The notes: generated by a model from the sequence alone, not told the origin. Counted from the stretch's first letter, positions 16,188-25,146 are shown. The stretch is 64,000 nt of DNA from Micromonospora sp. WMMD1120 (GCF_029626235.1 NZ_JARUBO010000005.1:372001-436000); one strand, 5' to 3'. Numbers and translations: made by a program.

Positions 16188-16445
16188 ATGCTCAGCAAAG
16201 AGGATCAGCGCAGATTCGACCAGATCACCCGTCAGCTCCGGGAGAGCGACCCGGCCTTTTTCGCCCGGTTGGACACTCGGGTGCGGGCCCGCAGGGGCCG
16301 TTACCTGATGTTGTTGACCATCGTGTTGTGGGCGTCGCTGCCGGCGATCGCCGTGTTCGCCGGCCGGATGACCGGCGCGATCTGCGCGGTGGTGCTGGTG
16401 GCCAACGCCGCCGTCATGTGGCGGTTTCGCCGCCGCTGGACGTAA
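16188..16445 (+). CDS. DUF3040 small membrane protein
   Basis: An 85-residue protein beginning MLSKEDQRRFDQITRQLRES, the characteristic DUF3040 N-terminus in which a short amphipathic helix precedes two transmembrane helices (about 42-58 and 62-78). The end is basic (RFRRRWT). GAGGGGAAGG lies 7-16 nt upstream of the ATG. The family is actinobacterial and of unknown function. It is convergent with the SWIM gene, 18 bp away. Confidence 0.85.
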   Translation: MLSKEDQRRFDQITRQLRESDPAFFARLDTRVRARRGRYLMLLTIVLWASLPAIAVFAGRMTGAICAVVLVANAAVMWRFRRRWT

Positions 16446-16463
16446 CACCTCGCTCGCGGGCGC

Positions 16464-17366
16464 TCACTGGTCGGCCGGACCGAAGGCCCGGTAGGCGCGC
16501 CGCAACCGCTCCAGCAGGCCCGGCCCGCCGATGGCCGCGGCCGGCGCGCCGAGCTGACGCAGCAGCAGGTCGGTGCCGGTCACCAGTCGGGGCGGCCGAT
16601 CGGGCAACGGCACCGGCGACGCCCAGAACCGGTCCACCGTCTCCGGCAACGGGGTCACCGACAGCCCGGCCAGCGCCCGAGCGGCGCCGACCGGGGCTGG
16701 CGACACGACCGTGTCCACCTCGGACGGTCGGTCCGGCTCGGTCGGCTCGGCGGTGCCGGTGGCCGCGATCCGGCGGGCGCGCAGCGCATCGAGCAGTTGC
16801 GCGCGGGACCGGCCGCGCCAGTGCAGCAGCTCGAACGGGTCCGCGTCGAACGCCTCGGCCAGCAGGTAGAACGTCGCCGCGAGGTGCTTGCACGGCACGG
16901 CGAAGTCGGGGCAGTTGCAGCGCTGGGTCAGCTCGTCGAGGCCGGCCGGGAAGAGCGGCGCCCCGGCTGCGGCGAACAGCTCCTCCAGCTCGCCGGGCAG
17001 GTCTCCGGCGAGCAGGCGGGCGCTGAAGAACGCCTGCCCGGTCAGCTCGTCCTCGATTTGGGACCAGAGCGCGGCCGGAAACGGCGCCAGCGCTATCGAC
17101 ACCTGGTACGGCTTCGGCCGGGAGCCCTGCACGACGGCGCTGACCCGGCCGGGCGCGACGTCCAGCGAGAGCACCTGACCGGCCCGCGCGTACGACCGGC
17201 CCCGGGTCAACCGGGTGCCCAGCGCGAAGGACTCCAGCACCTCCAGGAACCGCCGCGACCACCAGGACTGGCCGATCGCGCCCCGGGCGCTGCGCGCCCG
17301 TAGACCCCCGTCGACCCGGCGGGGGCGTCCGTAGTCGGCGAACCGACCGGCCTCGGGCTGGCTCAC
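16464..17366 (-). CDS. SWIM zinc-finger protein
   Basis: A 300-residue protein with the SWIM motif CxCx6CxH in RCNCPDFAVPCKHLAATFY (near residues 149-167). The N-terminal part (RRVDGGLRARSARGAIGQSW) matches the actinobacterial SWIM family coupled to SNF2 helicases. GTG 17366 overlaps the helicase stop as GTGA, so the two are translated together. SWIM domains bind DNA or proteins; a joint repair or chromatin-like role with the helicase is inferred, not demonstrated. Confidence 0.9.
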   Translation of the reverse strand: MSQPEAGRFADYGRPRRVDGGLRARSARGAIGQSWWSRRFLEVLESFALGTRLTRGRSYARAGQVLSLDVAPGRVSAVVQGSRPKPYQVSIALAPFPAALWSQIEDELTGQAFFSARLLAGDLPGELEELFAAAGAPLFPAGLDELTQRCNCPDFAVPCKHLAATFYLLAEAFDADPFELLHWRGRSRAQLLDALRARRIAATGTAEPTEPDRPSEVDTVVSPAPVGAARALAGLSVTPLPETVDRFWASPVPLPDRPPRLVTGTDLLLRQLGAPAAAIGGPGLLERLRRAYRAFGPADQ

Positions 17367-20300
17367 TCCACCACCGCCCCGGCCTCCAGGGCGAACAGCT
17401 CCCGCAGCTGACCGGTGGACAACTCGGTGATCCACTGTTCGCCGGTGCCGACCACCCGCTCGGCGAGGCTGCGCTTGTCGGCGATCAGCGCGGCCACCTT
17501 CTCCTCCACGGTGCCGGCGCAGACGAACTTGCGGACCTGCACCCGTCGCCGCTGGCCGATCCGGAACGCCCGGTCGGTGGCCTGGTCCTCCACCGCCGGG
17601 TTCCACCACCGGTCCACGTGCACCACGTGGTTGGCGGCGGTCAGGGTGAGTCCGGTGCCACCGGCCTTGAGGGAGAGCACGAACAGCGGCGGACCGTCCG
17701 CCGACTGGAAGCGCTGCACCATCGCGTCCCGCTCGGCCTTGCCGAGGCCACCGTGCAGGAACAGCACCTCCCGACCGAACCGCGCCGACAGGTGACCGCG
17801 CAACATCGCCCCGAACTCGGCGTACTGGGTGAACAGCAGCGCCCGCTCCCCCGCCGCCAGCACCTCCTCCAGGATCTCGGTCAACCGGGCCAGCTTGCCG
17901 GAGCGACCGTCCAACGGGGAGCCGTCGCGCAGCAGCTGGGCGGGGTGGTTGCAGACCTGCTTGAGCCGGGTCATGGTGGCCAGCACCAGGCCGCGCCGCT
18001 CGATGCCGTCGCTGGTCTCGATCCGGGCCAGCATGTCGTCGACCACCACCTGGTAGAGCGCCGCCTGCTCGGCGGTGAGGTTGCAGAGCACCTCCATCTC
18101 CAACTTCTCCGGCAGGTCCGAGATGATCGACGAGTCGGTCTTGAGCCGGCGCAGCACGAACGGGCCGGTGATCCGGCGCAGCCGCTCGGCGGCCTCGACG
18201 TCGCCGTTGCGCTCGATCGGCTCGGCGAACCGCTTGCGGAACGTCGCCGCCGGCCCGAGCAGCCCCGGGTTGGCGAACTGCATGATCGACCAGAGGTCGG
18301 CGAGCCGGTTCTCCACCGGCGTGCCGGTCACCGCCACCCGCTGCCGGGCCGGCAGCGCGCGCACCGCCTCGGCCTGCCGGGTGGACGCGTTCTTGATCGC
18401 CTGCGCCTCGTCCACCACCACCCGGTGCCAGTCGATGCCGGCCAGGTCCACGGCGTCGCGTGCCGCCACCGAGTAGGTGGTGAGGACCAGGTCCGCACCG
18501 TGCGCGGCCGCCGTGAACTCCGCCCCCCGCGCGCGCTCCGCGCCGTGGTGTACGTGCACCCGCAGGCCCGGGGTGAACCGGGCCGCCTCCCGCTGCCAGT
18601 TGCCGACCAGCGACATCGGACAGACCAGCAGGGTCGGCCCCGCCTCCGGCGGGTCCCCGGCGAGCAACGCGAGCAGTTGCACGGTCTTGCCCAGCCCCAT
18701 GTCGTCGGCGAGCACGCCACCCAGGCCGAGCGACCGGAGGAAGGCCAACCAGGCCAGCCCGCGCTGCTGGTACGGGCGCAGCGTCCCCCGGAAGCCCGGC
18801 GGCGGCTCCAACGGGGTGAGCCGTCGCTCGACCGCACCGGCGAGCAGGTCGCCGAGCGCCCCGTCGGCGCTGACCTCCAGCACCGGCAACGCGCCGGTGG
18901 CCTCGCCGTCGGCCAGGCCGAGTCGGAGCAGGTCGGCGACGGTCAACTCACCGGTGGAGCGGAGCAGGCGCAGACCGGCGGCGAGCCGTCCCGGGTCCAG
19001 CTCCACCCACCGCCCGCGCAGCCGCACGAGCGGCGTCTTCGTCTCGGCCAGCGCCGCCAACTCCTCGGCGGACAACGGCTGGTCACCGAGCGCGATCTCC
19101 CAGCGGTAGTCGACGAGCGCGTCCAGCCCAACCCCGGCCTCGGTGCCGCTCACGGTGCCCGGCGCGGTACGGCCACGGGCCCGCAGCCGGGCGCCCAGTC
19201 GTGCCGACGGACGCTGCCACCAGGACGGCAGCAGCACCCCGAACCCGGCCGCGTGCAGCACCGGAGCGCCCGCGCTGAGGAACCGGTGTGCGCCGTCGAC
19301 GTCGAGGTCCATCGCCTCCGGGGCGGCGGTCCGCAGCGCGACGTCCAGATCCGGCCAGAGGCGACTGGCCCGGCCCAGTTCGGCCAGCAGCGTCTCCTGC
19401 GGGCTGGCCGTACGACCGGCCAGGCCACCGAGGGCGTGCGGCTCCCGCCAGACCTGCCCGGCGTCGACGTGCAGGCCGGGCTCGTCGGCGGCCTGCAACC
19501 CGAACTCCAACCGCCACCGCCCGCCACCGGTGGCCTCGACGGGCGCGGCGCCGGTCGCCCCGGCGGACGCGGCGTGGGTGGCCTCGACGGGCGCGGCGCC
19601 GGTCAGCTCGGCGGGCGCGGCGTGGGTGGCGGCCGGGCGGGTGGCCAGGATCGGCTCGGTGACCTCGTCGGGGGCCGGCTCCACCAGGCGGAAACTCGCC
19701 CGCACCGGGCCACCGGCCGCGTCGCGCTGCCAGCGGTCCAGCTCGGCGCGGAGGGAGGCCAGCGCCGCCGGGTCGAGTGTGAACTCCCGCTGCGGGCCGG
19801 CGAGCGCGGCCAGCCAGGCCGGTGCCGGACCACCCGGCCGCAGACCCCGGGCCAGCGCCGTGGTCGCCAGCGAGGCCCGCGCCGCGGCGTCGGTCAGCCC
19901 GTCCAGCGCGTCCGCGACGAGAGCCGCGGGATCGGCGGACACCCCGGCGCGGGCGGCGGGTGGGAGGGCCAGCGCCAGTGCTCGGGCCCAGGCGGCGTCG
20001 GTGCCGGTCAGCAGCGGACGCCAGACCGCCCGCGCCAGCACCTGTTCGCCAGCGCCAGCCGAGGCTGGCGTCACTGTCGGATCGCCCGTCCCCGTGCGTA
20101 CGCCGGGCAGGACGCGACCACGGCTCACCAGATCGGCGGCGAAGTCGGCGAGCTCGGCGAGGTGGCGCGCCGTCGCCCCGGGCACCGCCGGGAGGTCGTC
20201 CAGGGCGCGCAGTAGTGCCAGGGCGTTGTCCGGGGCGTACACCAGGGTGGGGACCCGCCACCCGGCCAGGGCGAGCCGGCCGCGGGTGGTGGGTGCGACG

Positions 20301-20566
20301 GTGGTCCGGATCAGCTCGGGTGAGTCGGTCGGCACGCCCGCCCGGGTGGGCAGGGTGAGCAGCGCGGTGTCCGCCCCTGTCGGCTCGGCGGCGTCGGCGA
20401 GGACGGCGGCCAGCTCGGCGTGCCCGGCGGCGAAGGGGTGCGGACGCTCCCGGGGCGGCCGACCGGGGCGGGTCGGCGGCGGTGGCGCGGCGCTGTCCTC
20501 CGCCCAGATGGCGAGGCCGCCGGTCGAGTCGTCGCCGGGCCGCCACAGCCCGTGGATGACCAGCAC
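17363..20566 (-). CDS. SNF2-family DEAD/DEAH-box ATPase
   Basis: A 1067-residue Swi2/Snf2 ATPase. The N-terminal 500 residues are a family-specific domain. Walker A LADDMGLGKTVQLLALL is near residue 620, the DEAQ box VVVDEAQAIKN near 717, and VTGTPVENRLADLW follows. The C-terminal helicase lobe contains LHGGLGKAERDAMVQRF, SLKAGGTGLTLTAANHVVH and QATDRAFRIGQ. Such enzymes use ATP to translocate on double-stranded DNA or remodel bound proteins. GTG 20566 was chosen because GAGGGGGAG lies just upstream and VLVIHGLWRP is the usual family start. An Ala-rich repeat interrupts the N-terminal domain. Confidence 0.92.
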   Translation of the reverse strand: MLVIHGLWRPGDDSTGGLAIWAEDSAAPPPPTRPGRPPRERPHPFAAGHAELAAVLADAAEPTGADTALLTLPTRAGVPTDSPELIRTTVAPTTRGRLALAGWRVPTLVYAPDNALALLRALDDLPAVPGATARHLAELADFAADLVSRGRVLPGVRTGTGDPTVTPASAGAGEQVLARAVWRPLLTGTDAAWARALALALPPAARAGVSADPAALVADALDGLTDAAARASLATTALARGLRPGGPAPAWLAALAGPQREFTLDPAALASLRAELDRWQRDAAGGPVRASFRLVEPAPDEVTEPILATRPAATHAAPAELTGAAPVEATHAASAGATGAAPVEATGGGRWRLEFGLQAADEPGLHVDAGQVWREPHALGGLAGRTASPQETLLAELGRASRLWPDLDVALRTAAPEAMDLDVDGAHRFLSAGAPVLHAAGFGVLLPSWWQRPSARLGARLRARGRTAPGTVSGTEAGVGLDALVDYRWEIALGDQPLSAEELAALAETKTPLVRLRGRWVELDPGRLAAGLRLLRSTGELTVADLLRLGLADGEATGALPVLEVSADGALGDLLAGAVERRLTPLEPPPGFRGTLRPYQQRGLAWLAFLRSLGLGGVLADDMGLGKTVQLLALLAGDPPEAGPTLLVCPMSLVGNWQREAARFTPGLRVHVHHGAERARGAEFTAAAHGADLVLTTYSVAARDAVDLAGIDWHRVVVDEAQAIKNASTRQAEAVRALPARQRVAVTGTPVENRLADLWSIMQFANPGLLGPAATFRKRFAEPIERNGDVEAAERLRRITGPFVLRRLKTDSSIISDLPEKLEMEVLCNLTAEQAALYQVVVDDMLARIETSDGIERRGLVLATMTRLKQVCNHPAQLLRDGSPLDGRSGKLARLTEILEEVLAAGERALLFTQYAEFGAMLRGHLSARFGREVLFLHGGLGKAERDAMVQRFQSADGPPLFVLSLKAGGTGLTLTAANHVVHVDRWWNPAVEDQATDRAFRIGQRRRVQVRKFVCAGTVEEKVAALIADKRSLAERVVGTGEQWITELSTGQLRELFALEAGAVVE
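19533..19628 (-). repeat. 24/48-bp Ala-rich repeat inside the SNF2 gene
   Basis: Four 24-bp units arranged as two 48-bp copies, encoding alternating ATHAAxAx and xTGAAPVE octapeptides. It is in frame, and it resembles an expandable linker within the N-terminal domain. Confidence 0.85.
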
Positions 20567-20633
20567 GTACTCCCCCTCGTCGCCGACCGCGCCCAGAATA
20601 TGCGCCCCCCGTGATCCCCCCTCCCCCACCTGC

Positions 20634-20705
20634 GCGATCTTGCAGTTCCTGTCGCCATTACGCGGAGATTGCCCAATTTCGTCGCCACAGAAACTGCAAG
20701 ATCGC
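20634..20705. repeat. 72-bp palindromic element A3
   Basis: GCGATCTTGCAGTT at the left end, AACTGCAAGATCGC at the right, 72 bp apart like A1 and A2. A C-rich tract precedes it and a G-rich tract (20706-20737) follows. It lies between the SNF2 start and the DinB stop. Confidence 0.85.
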
Positions 20706-20735
20706 CGGGAGCGGGGGCGGGGAGCGGGGGGCGGG

Positions 20736-21254
20736 TTAGAGGGCGCCGGTTTTGCCGTCGGTCAGCTCGCGGAGGATGTCGGCGTGGCCGACGTGTCGGG
20801 CCGTCTCCTCGATCAGGTGCACCAGGATCCAGCGCAGCGACACCTCACCGAGCTGCGGGTGCGGCACCACGTGGTCGAGGTCGAAACGCGCGGCGACCGC
20901 CCGGGACCGGGCGCACGCCCGCTCGTACGCCTCGATCAGGCCGACGATCGTGTCCTGGTCGGTGAGGGTGAAGCTGGCCACAGCGTCCTCCTCGGAGGTG
21001 AGGTAGACGTCGCCGGGCTCGGGCGCCAACAGGGTCGGGAACCAGTTCCGCTCGACCAGTGTCAGGTGCTTGACCAGCCCGACGAGCGTGGTCGCCGAGG
21101 GCACCAGCCGGCGTCGGGCGTCGGCGTCGGAGAGGTCGCGCAGCTTGCGCAGCAGCACGCCACGGTGGAAGTCGAGGAACGACTCCAGCACGGCACGCTC
21201 GTCGCCGGTGCGGGCGAGCACCGGACCGAGCGTCGGATCGATCGTCTGCCCCAT
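20736..21254 (-). CDS. DinB-family (DUF664) protein
   Basis: A 172-residue four-helix DinB-like protein. It has HRGVLLRKLRDLSDADARRR, LVGLVKHLTLVERNWF with the first metal histidine, and HLIEETARHVGHADILREL with two further histidines, the usual three-His metal site. Members include mycothiol- or bacillithiol-dependent transferases; the substrate here cannot be told. ATG 21254 starts a single-gene unit, with nearby genes in different groupings. Confidence 0.85.
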   Translation of the reverse strand: MGQTIDPTLGPVLARTGDERAVLESFLDFHRGVLLRKLRDLSDADARRRLVPSATTLVGLVKHLTLVERNWFPTLLAPEPGDVYLTSEEDAVASFTLTDQDTIVGLIEAYERACARSRAVAARFDLDHVVPHPQLGEVSLRWILVHLIEETARHVGHADILRELTDGKTGAL

Positions 21255-21336
21255 CCGCCGACCCTAGCCACTGACGGCCCACTCGGCTGCCCCGCTATCC
21301 GCTGCGGTCCGGCGGTCCGGCGGGCAGGATGGGCGC

Positions 21337-21543
21337 ATGGCTTCCTCCGTGCAGATCCTGCTCGTCGGCGGTACGGCGGACGGGCAGACGATCACCGTCG
21401 AGTTGGACCCCAACGGTCGCCCGCCGCTGACCCACCACCACCTCGGGACGGGTGGGCTGGCCGACGCGCACATCTACGAGCTGGAGAACGTCCAGGAGGA
21501 CGCCCAGGAGTGGCGCTACCGGTGGACCGGCCCGGCGGTGTGA
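21337..21543 (+). CDS. Conserved small hypothetical protein (68 aa)
   Basis: A 68-residue acidic protein with beta-rich character (VQILLVGGTADGQTITVEL, then IYELENVQEDAQEWRYRW). An AGGATGG stretch lies about 4-10 nt before the ATG. The codon pattern fits local coding DNA. No domain was recognised and no signal peptide is present. It stands alone between DinB and the pyruvyl transferase gene. Confidence 0.65.
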   Translation: MASSVQILLVGGTADGQTITVELDPNGRPPLTHHHLGTGGLADAHIYELENVQEDAQEWRYRWTGPAV

Positions 21544-21615
21544 CCGCCCGCCGAGGCCCGCGACGCGGACCGACGCACCCGGGCGGCGGCGTCGGCGCAC
21601 CGCGCCCCGGCCTGC

Positions 21616-22758
21616 TCAGACCCGGGTGAGGGCCTTGCCGCGCAGGCTCTCCAGCACGCCGCGGGTGACCTCCGAGGTGCCGCGCGCCTGGTCGCACACC
21701 TCCGCCACCCTCCGCGCGGTGGCCGGGGCACGTTGCTCGCGCTCGTCCCAGAGCCGGTCGACCTCGGCCAGCAGCGGCCCCTCCACCTCCCGCTCCACGC
21801 CGCGCAGCGCCGGCACCCCGAGCCGTTGGGCCAGGTCGAAGACCTTGCCGGCGTACGGCAGGGGCAGGAACGGCGTGCCGACCATCGCGGCGAAGATGAG
21901 GAAGTGCAGGCGCATGCCGACGGCCAGGTCGAAGTGGCGCATCAGCCCGAGCACCTGCTGCGGCGAGTAGGTGCCGTGCAGGATGCGGCCCCGCTCGGCG
22001 GCGACCATGTGCGACAGCACCCCGTGCGAGTGCCGGATGTCGTCCCGCTCCATCGGCACGAACAGCACGTACGCGTCGATCCGGTGCACCAGGAAGTCGC
22101 CGATCTGCGCCAACAGCCGGTGGTAGCCGTCCACGTCGAGGCGTTCGGCGGCCCGCCCCGGCTCCCGTACGCTGATCCCGACCAGGCGCTTGCCGACCGG
22201 CACACCCTCCTCGGCCAGCAGGTGGCTCGGGAACTCCTCCGGTTCCAGCAGGAACGCCGGGTCGGCGGTCACGGTGATCGGGTTGAGCAGGCCCGCCTCC
22301 TCCAGCACCATCCGGGATTCCTGGTCCCGGACGGTCACCTGGGTCGCGCTGGACAGCGTCTCCCGGACCATCCCGGTGTCCACCGTGTCGGCGAGCGGCC
22401 CGACCCCCACCGCGTACGTGATCAGCGGCAGACCCCGCTCCTGGGCGACCCGGACCACCCGCAGGTAACGGCGGGCCTCCCGGTCGTAGAGGATGCCACC
22501 ACCGCCCAGGATGAGCAGGTCGAGCTGGGCCAGGACCAGGGCGGAGTCGGTACGGCTGACGCCCTCCCAGGGCACCGCCTCGACATCCGGGTGGGCGGCC
22601 CGGGTGTGCGCGGGGTTGCGGGAGAAGACGATGATCCGGGCGTTGGGCTCCTGCATGCGCAGGTCGGTGAGCAGGCCGGTGAGGATCGCCTCGTCGCCGA
22701 GGTTCCGCCCGCCGTACGAGCCGAGCACACCGATGGTCAGTCCGGCGCCGTGCGTCAT
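21616..22758 (-). CDS. Polysaccharide pyruvyl transferase family protein
   Basis: A 380-residue PS_pyruv_trans (CsaB-like) protein. It shows IGVLGSYGGRNLGDEAIL at residues 9-26, LDLLILGGGGILYDREARRY and LITYAVGVGPL, and later AVGMRLHFLIFAAMVGTPF. These enzymes add ketal-linked pyruvate from PEP to sugars of wall or capsular polymers. GGGGAGGAG lies 6 nt before ATG 22758. No other cell-wall polymer genes are adjacent, so the acceptor polymer is unknown. Confidence 0.9.
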   Translation of the reverse strand: MTHGAGLTIGVLGSYGGRNLGDEAILTGLLTDLRMQEPNARIIVFSRNPAHTRAAHPDVEAVPWEGVSRTDSALVLAQLDLLILGGGGILYDREARRYLRVVRVAQERGLPLITYAVGVGPLADTVDTGMVRETLSSATQVTVRDQESRMVLEEAGLLNPITVTADPAFLLEPEEFPSHLLAEEGVPVGKRLVGISVREPGRAAERLDVDGYHRLLAQIGDFLVHRIDAYVLFVPMERDDIRHSHGVLSHMVAAERGRILHGTYSPQQVLGLMRHFDLAVGMRLHFLIFAAMVGTPFLPLPYAGKVFDLAQRLGVPALRGVEREVEGPLLAEVDRLWDEREQRAPATARRVAEVCDQARGTSEVTRGVLESLRGKALTRV

Positions 22759-22837
22759 CCGTCGCTCCTCCCCAGGTGCGGTCCGCTCGGGTTTCCCGCT
22801 GGGCGGGCGAACAGTCCTGCCGCTGGGACCCGCGCCG

Positions 22838-23314
22838 TCAGCGCGCCGGGTCTATCCGTTTGGCCATCTGCTGGGCGCTGACCTCGAAGCCCAGGCTCCG
22901 GTAGAGCCCGATCGCCACGGTGTTCGTCCCGAAGACGTTCAGACCCAGCTCCGGTACGCCGAGTTGGGCCAGTTCGGCCTCGATGAGCTGGATGATCCGC
23001 CGTGCGTGACCCTGTCCCCGGTACGCCGGATCGACCTCGACGTTGTAGATCCAGGCCCGCGACTCGCCCGGCTTCGGCATCGCCACCCAGATCCAACCGA
23101 CCTGGGTGTCACCGACCCGGGCCAGGCGCAGCAGCGCCCCCTCGGTGGCCACGCCCGCCGGCAGCGACTCCCGGATCTGGTCGGCTGACTGCTGCCGGGC
23201 CGACTCCAGGGTCACGCCCCGGTGCACTGCCAGATCATTCGCGTACCCCTCCTGCAGCGGCACCAGCAGGCGGGCCAGGTCCGCCGCCGTCATCGGCGTC
23301 AACGTCAACTCCAC
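22838..23314 (-). CDS. GNAT-family N-acetyltransferase
   Basis: A 158-residue acetyltransferase. The acetyl-CoA pyrophosphate loop is VDPAYRGQGHARRII (Q/RxxGxG/A type), followed by IEAELAQLGVPELGLNVFG and a C-terminal LYRSLGFEVSAQQM, the usual GNAT motif B. GTG 23314 has GGGGAGGGAG 6 nt upstream. The substrate cannot be predicted. It may share a transcript with the HAD gene upstream, though 71 bp separate them. Confidence 0.88.
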   Translation of the reverse strand: MELTLTPMTAADLARLLVPLQEGYANDLAVHRGVTLESARQQSADQIRESLPAGVATEGALLRLARVGDTQVGWIWVAMPKPGESRAWIYNVEVDPAYRGQGHARRIIQLIEAELAQLGVPELGLNVFGTNTVAIGLYRSLGFEVSAQQMAKRIDPAR

Positions 23315-23385
23315 CGCAATCTCCCTCCCCCTGACCAGCGGGTAGTGCAGCACGAGGCAGCCTGCCACGGCCACCGCATTGTGGA

Positions 23386-24015
23386 TCAGGACACGGCGAA
23401 CGCCGACTCCAACCGGCGGGCCAGCAGTGTCAGATCGTCCAGGCGCAGGTCGCCGTCGAGCCCTTTCAGCGCGGCGGTCAGCGCGCCGGCCGCCCGCCCG
23501 GCTCGCACCCCGACCTCGGCGTCCTCCACCACCAGACACCGCCGCACGGGTACGCCCAGCAACTCGGCCGCCCGCAGGTAGCCCTCCGGATCGGGCTTGC
23601 CGACGCGGACGTCCTCCACCGTGACGAGCACCGGCGGCGTGATGCCGGCGGCACCGAGCCGGGCGGTGGCCAGCCGGGCATCGGCGCTGGTCACCACCGC
23701 CCAGGGCAGTCCCAGCCGGGTCACAGTGCGCAGCAGGTCGTGCGCCCCGGGGGTGGCCGTCACGTCGGACAGGTCGTCGTACTGCAACGCCAGCTGCCGG
23801 GCCGCCGCGGTCGCGACGGCGGTGTCGTCGAGCGCGGGCAACAACCGGCGGACGGTCCGGTCGGCGGGGCTGCCGTGCGCGATCGCCAGGGCGGCGGCCG
23901 GGTCGACGGCGTACTCGGCGGCCCACCGCTGCCAGGCCCGCTCCACCGCCGCATCGGAGTCGACGAGGGTGCCGTCCATGTCGAACAGCAGCGCGCGGAC
24001 GCTCGCCAGCTCCAT
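23386..24015 (-). CDS. HAD-superfamily hydrolase
   Basis: A 209-residue haloacid-dehalogenase hydrolase of the beta-phosphoglucomutase/phosphatase type. Motif I is LLFDMDGTLVDSD (nucleophile Asp near residue 10), motif II VVTSADARLA, motif III VRVGKPDPEGYL with the Lys, and motif IV VVEDAEVGVRAG. It probably dephosphorylates a small sugar phosphate or similar. ATG 24015 or GTG 24021 could be the start; GGGGAG lies 5 nt from the GTG and 11 from the ATG. Divergent from the SDR gene. Confidence 0.88.
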   Translation of the reverse strand: MELASVRALLFDMDGTLVDSDAAVERAWQRWAAEYAVDPAAALAIAHGSPADRTVRRLLPALDDTAVATAAARQLALQYDDLSDVTATPGAHDLLRTVTRLGLPWAVVTSADARLATARLGAAGITPPVLVTVEDVRVGKPDPEGYLRAAELLGVPVRRCLVVEDAEVGVRAGRAAGALTAALKGLDGDLRLDDLTLLARRLESAFAVS

Positions 24016-24100
24016 GATCACTCACACTCCCCGGGTCGCGGATCAGGGCCGCCCCACCCTCCCATGATCGCGGTGAGATGGCAGGTCGGAGGGTCGCGGG

Positions 24101-24135
24101 TATCGGACCTGGCGGTGGTAACGACGGGTCCGATA
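24101..24135. promoter_or_regulatory. Inverted repeat TATCGGACC-N17-GGTCCGATA
   Basis: Perfect 9-bp arms (24101-24109 and 24127-24135), 41 bp before the SDR start. It is either an operator for a dimeric regulator or a short leader hairpin. No regulator gene is adjacent. Confidence 0.5.
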
Positions 24136-24176
24136 GCCGCCAGACACAGGGTTCGACGCGACACATGATCGTTTCC

Positions 24177-24920
24177 ATGACGACGACACGCAACGACAGG
24201 GTGGCCCTGGTGACGGGCGGCTCCCGGGGCATCGGGGCCGGCATCGCGCTGCGCCTGGCCCAGGACGGGGCCGACGTGGCGCTGACCTACCGGCAGGACG
24301 CCGAGCGGGCCGCGACGGTGGTGAAACAGATCGAGGCGCTGGGCCGCAGCGGGCTGGCGATCCAGGCGGACGGCGCCGACCCGGCGGCGGTGCGGAACGC
24401 CGTCGACCGGACCGCCGCCGAACTGGGTCGGCTGGACATCCTGGTGAACAACGCGGCGGTGTTCCCGGTCGGCAGCATCGGCGAACTCGGCACGGCGGAG
24501 GTGGAGCAGACGATCGCGGTGAACGTCCGCGCCCCGTACGTCGCGGTGCGGGCGGCGCTGCGGCACCTGGGCGAGGGTGGGCGGATCATCAGCATCGGCA
24601 GCAACATCGGTGAGCGGGCGGTCTTTCCGGGGCTGGCGCTCTACGCGATGAGCAAGACCGCGCTGGTCGGCCTGACCCGGGGCCTGGCCCGCGAGCTGGG
24701 TCCCCGGGCGATCACCGTCAACCTGGTCAACCCCGGCCCGACCGACACCGACGCCAACCCGGCGCACGGGCCGAACGCGGCGGCGATAGCGGGATTCACC
24801 GCCGTCGGCCACTACGCTCGTCCCGCCGACATCGCGGCCACCGTCGCGCACCTGGCCAGCCCGGAGGCCGGGTTCGTGACCGGCGCGGTGGTCAACGTGG
24901 ACGGCGGCTTCACCAGTTGA
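24177..24920 (+). CDS. SDR-family oxidoreductase
   Basis: A 247-residue classical short-chain dehydrogenase/reductase. NADP-binding loop VTGGSRGIGAGIALRL at 13-28, NNAAV (NNAG-type), catalytic Ser in ISIGSNIGER, Tyr/Lys in LYAMSKTALVGL, and NLVNPGPTDTD. It is similar to 3-oxoacyl-ACP reductases, but not beside the fab genes here. ATG 24177 is chosen; ATG 24165 is also in frame and neither has a clear Shine-Dalgarno site. A strong hairpin follows the stop. Confidence 0.88.
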   Translation: MTTTRNDRVALVTGGSRGIGAGIALRLAQDGADVALTYRQDAERAATVVKQIEALGRSGLAIQADGADPAAVRNAVDRTAAELGRLDILVNNAAVFPVGSIGELGTAEVEQTIAVNVRAPYVAVRAALRHLGEGGRIISIGSNIGERAVFPGLALYAMSKTALVGLTRGLARELGPRAITVNLVNPGPTDTDANPAHGPNAAAIAGFTAVGHYARPADIAATVAHLASPEAGFVTGAVVNVDGGFTS

Positions 24921-24926
24921 GCTGCC

Positions 24927-24959
24927 CCGGGCGGCGTCGCACATCCCGGCGCCGCCCGG
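24927..24959 (+). terminator. Terminator after SDR gene
   Basis: Perfect 10-bp arms CCGGGCGGCG and CGCCGCCCGG with a 13-nt loop, starting 6 bp after the SDR stop. Confidence 0.75.
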
Positions 24960-25010
24960 CCTCAACCATCTCCTCGGCGGGAGGCGTTTCTCCTCAGCGA
25001 GGGGGTGGGC

Positions 25011-25146
25011 ATGGTCGAGTCGTTCCACGAGTTCGTGGTGCACCGTTCTCCGGCGCTGTGCCGGACCGCGTACCTGCTCACCGGTGATCACCAGCTCGCC
25101 GAGGATCTGGTCCAGGCCGCCCCTGGCCCGGACCTACCGGTCGTGA
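25011..25146 (+). pseudogene. Remnant of SigE-type ECF sigma factor (frameshifted)
   Basis: The first 36 codons read MVESFHEFVVHRSPALCRTA and then YLLTGDHQLAEDLVQAA, the conserved region 2.1 start of SigE-type sigma factors. An extra C in the run 25120-25123 shifts the frame. Removing it restores LARTYRS, as expected, and is followed at once by TGA (25144-25146) where the family normally has Trp. The rest of region 2 and all of region 4 are missing; a convergent gene ends within this remnant. Sequence error could explain the extra base, but not the missing remainder. Confidence 0.75.

Noticed and set aside
17618..20215. 865-codon plus-strand frame
   Set aside because: Antisense shadow of the SNF2 gene, composition dominated by R, G, Q and P with no motif.
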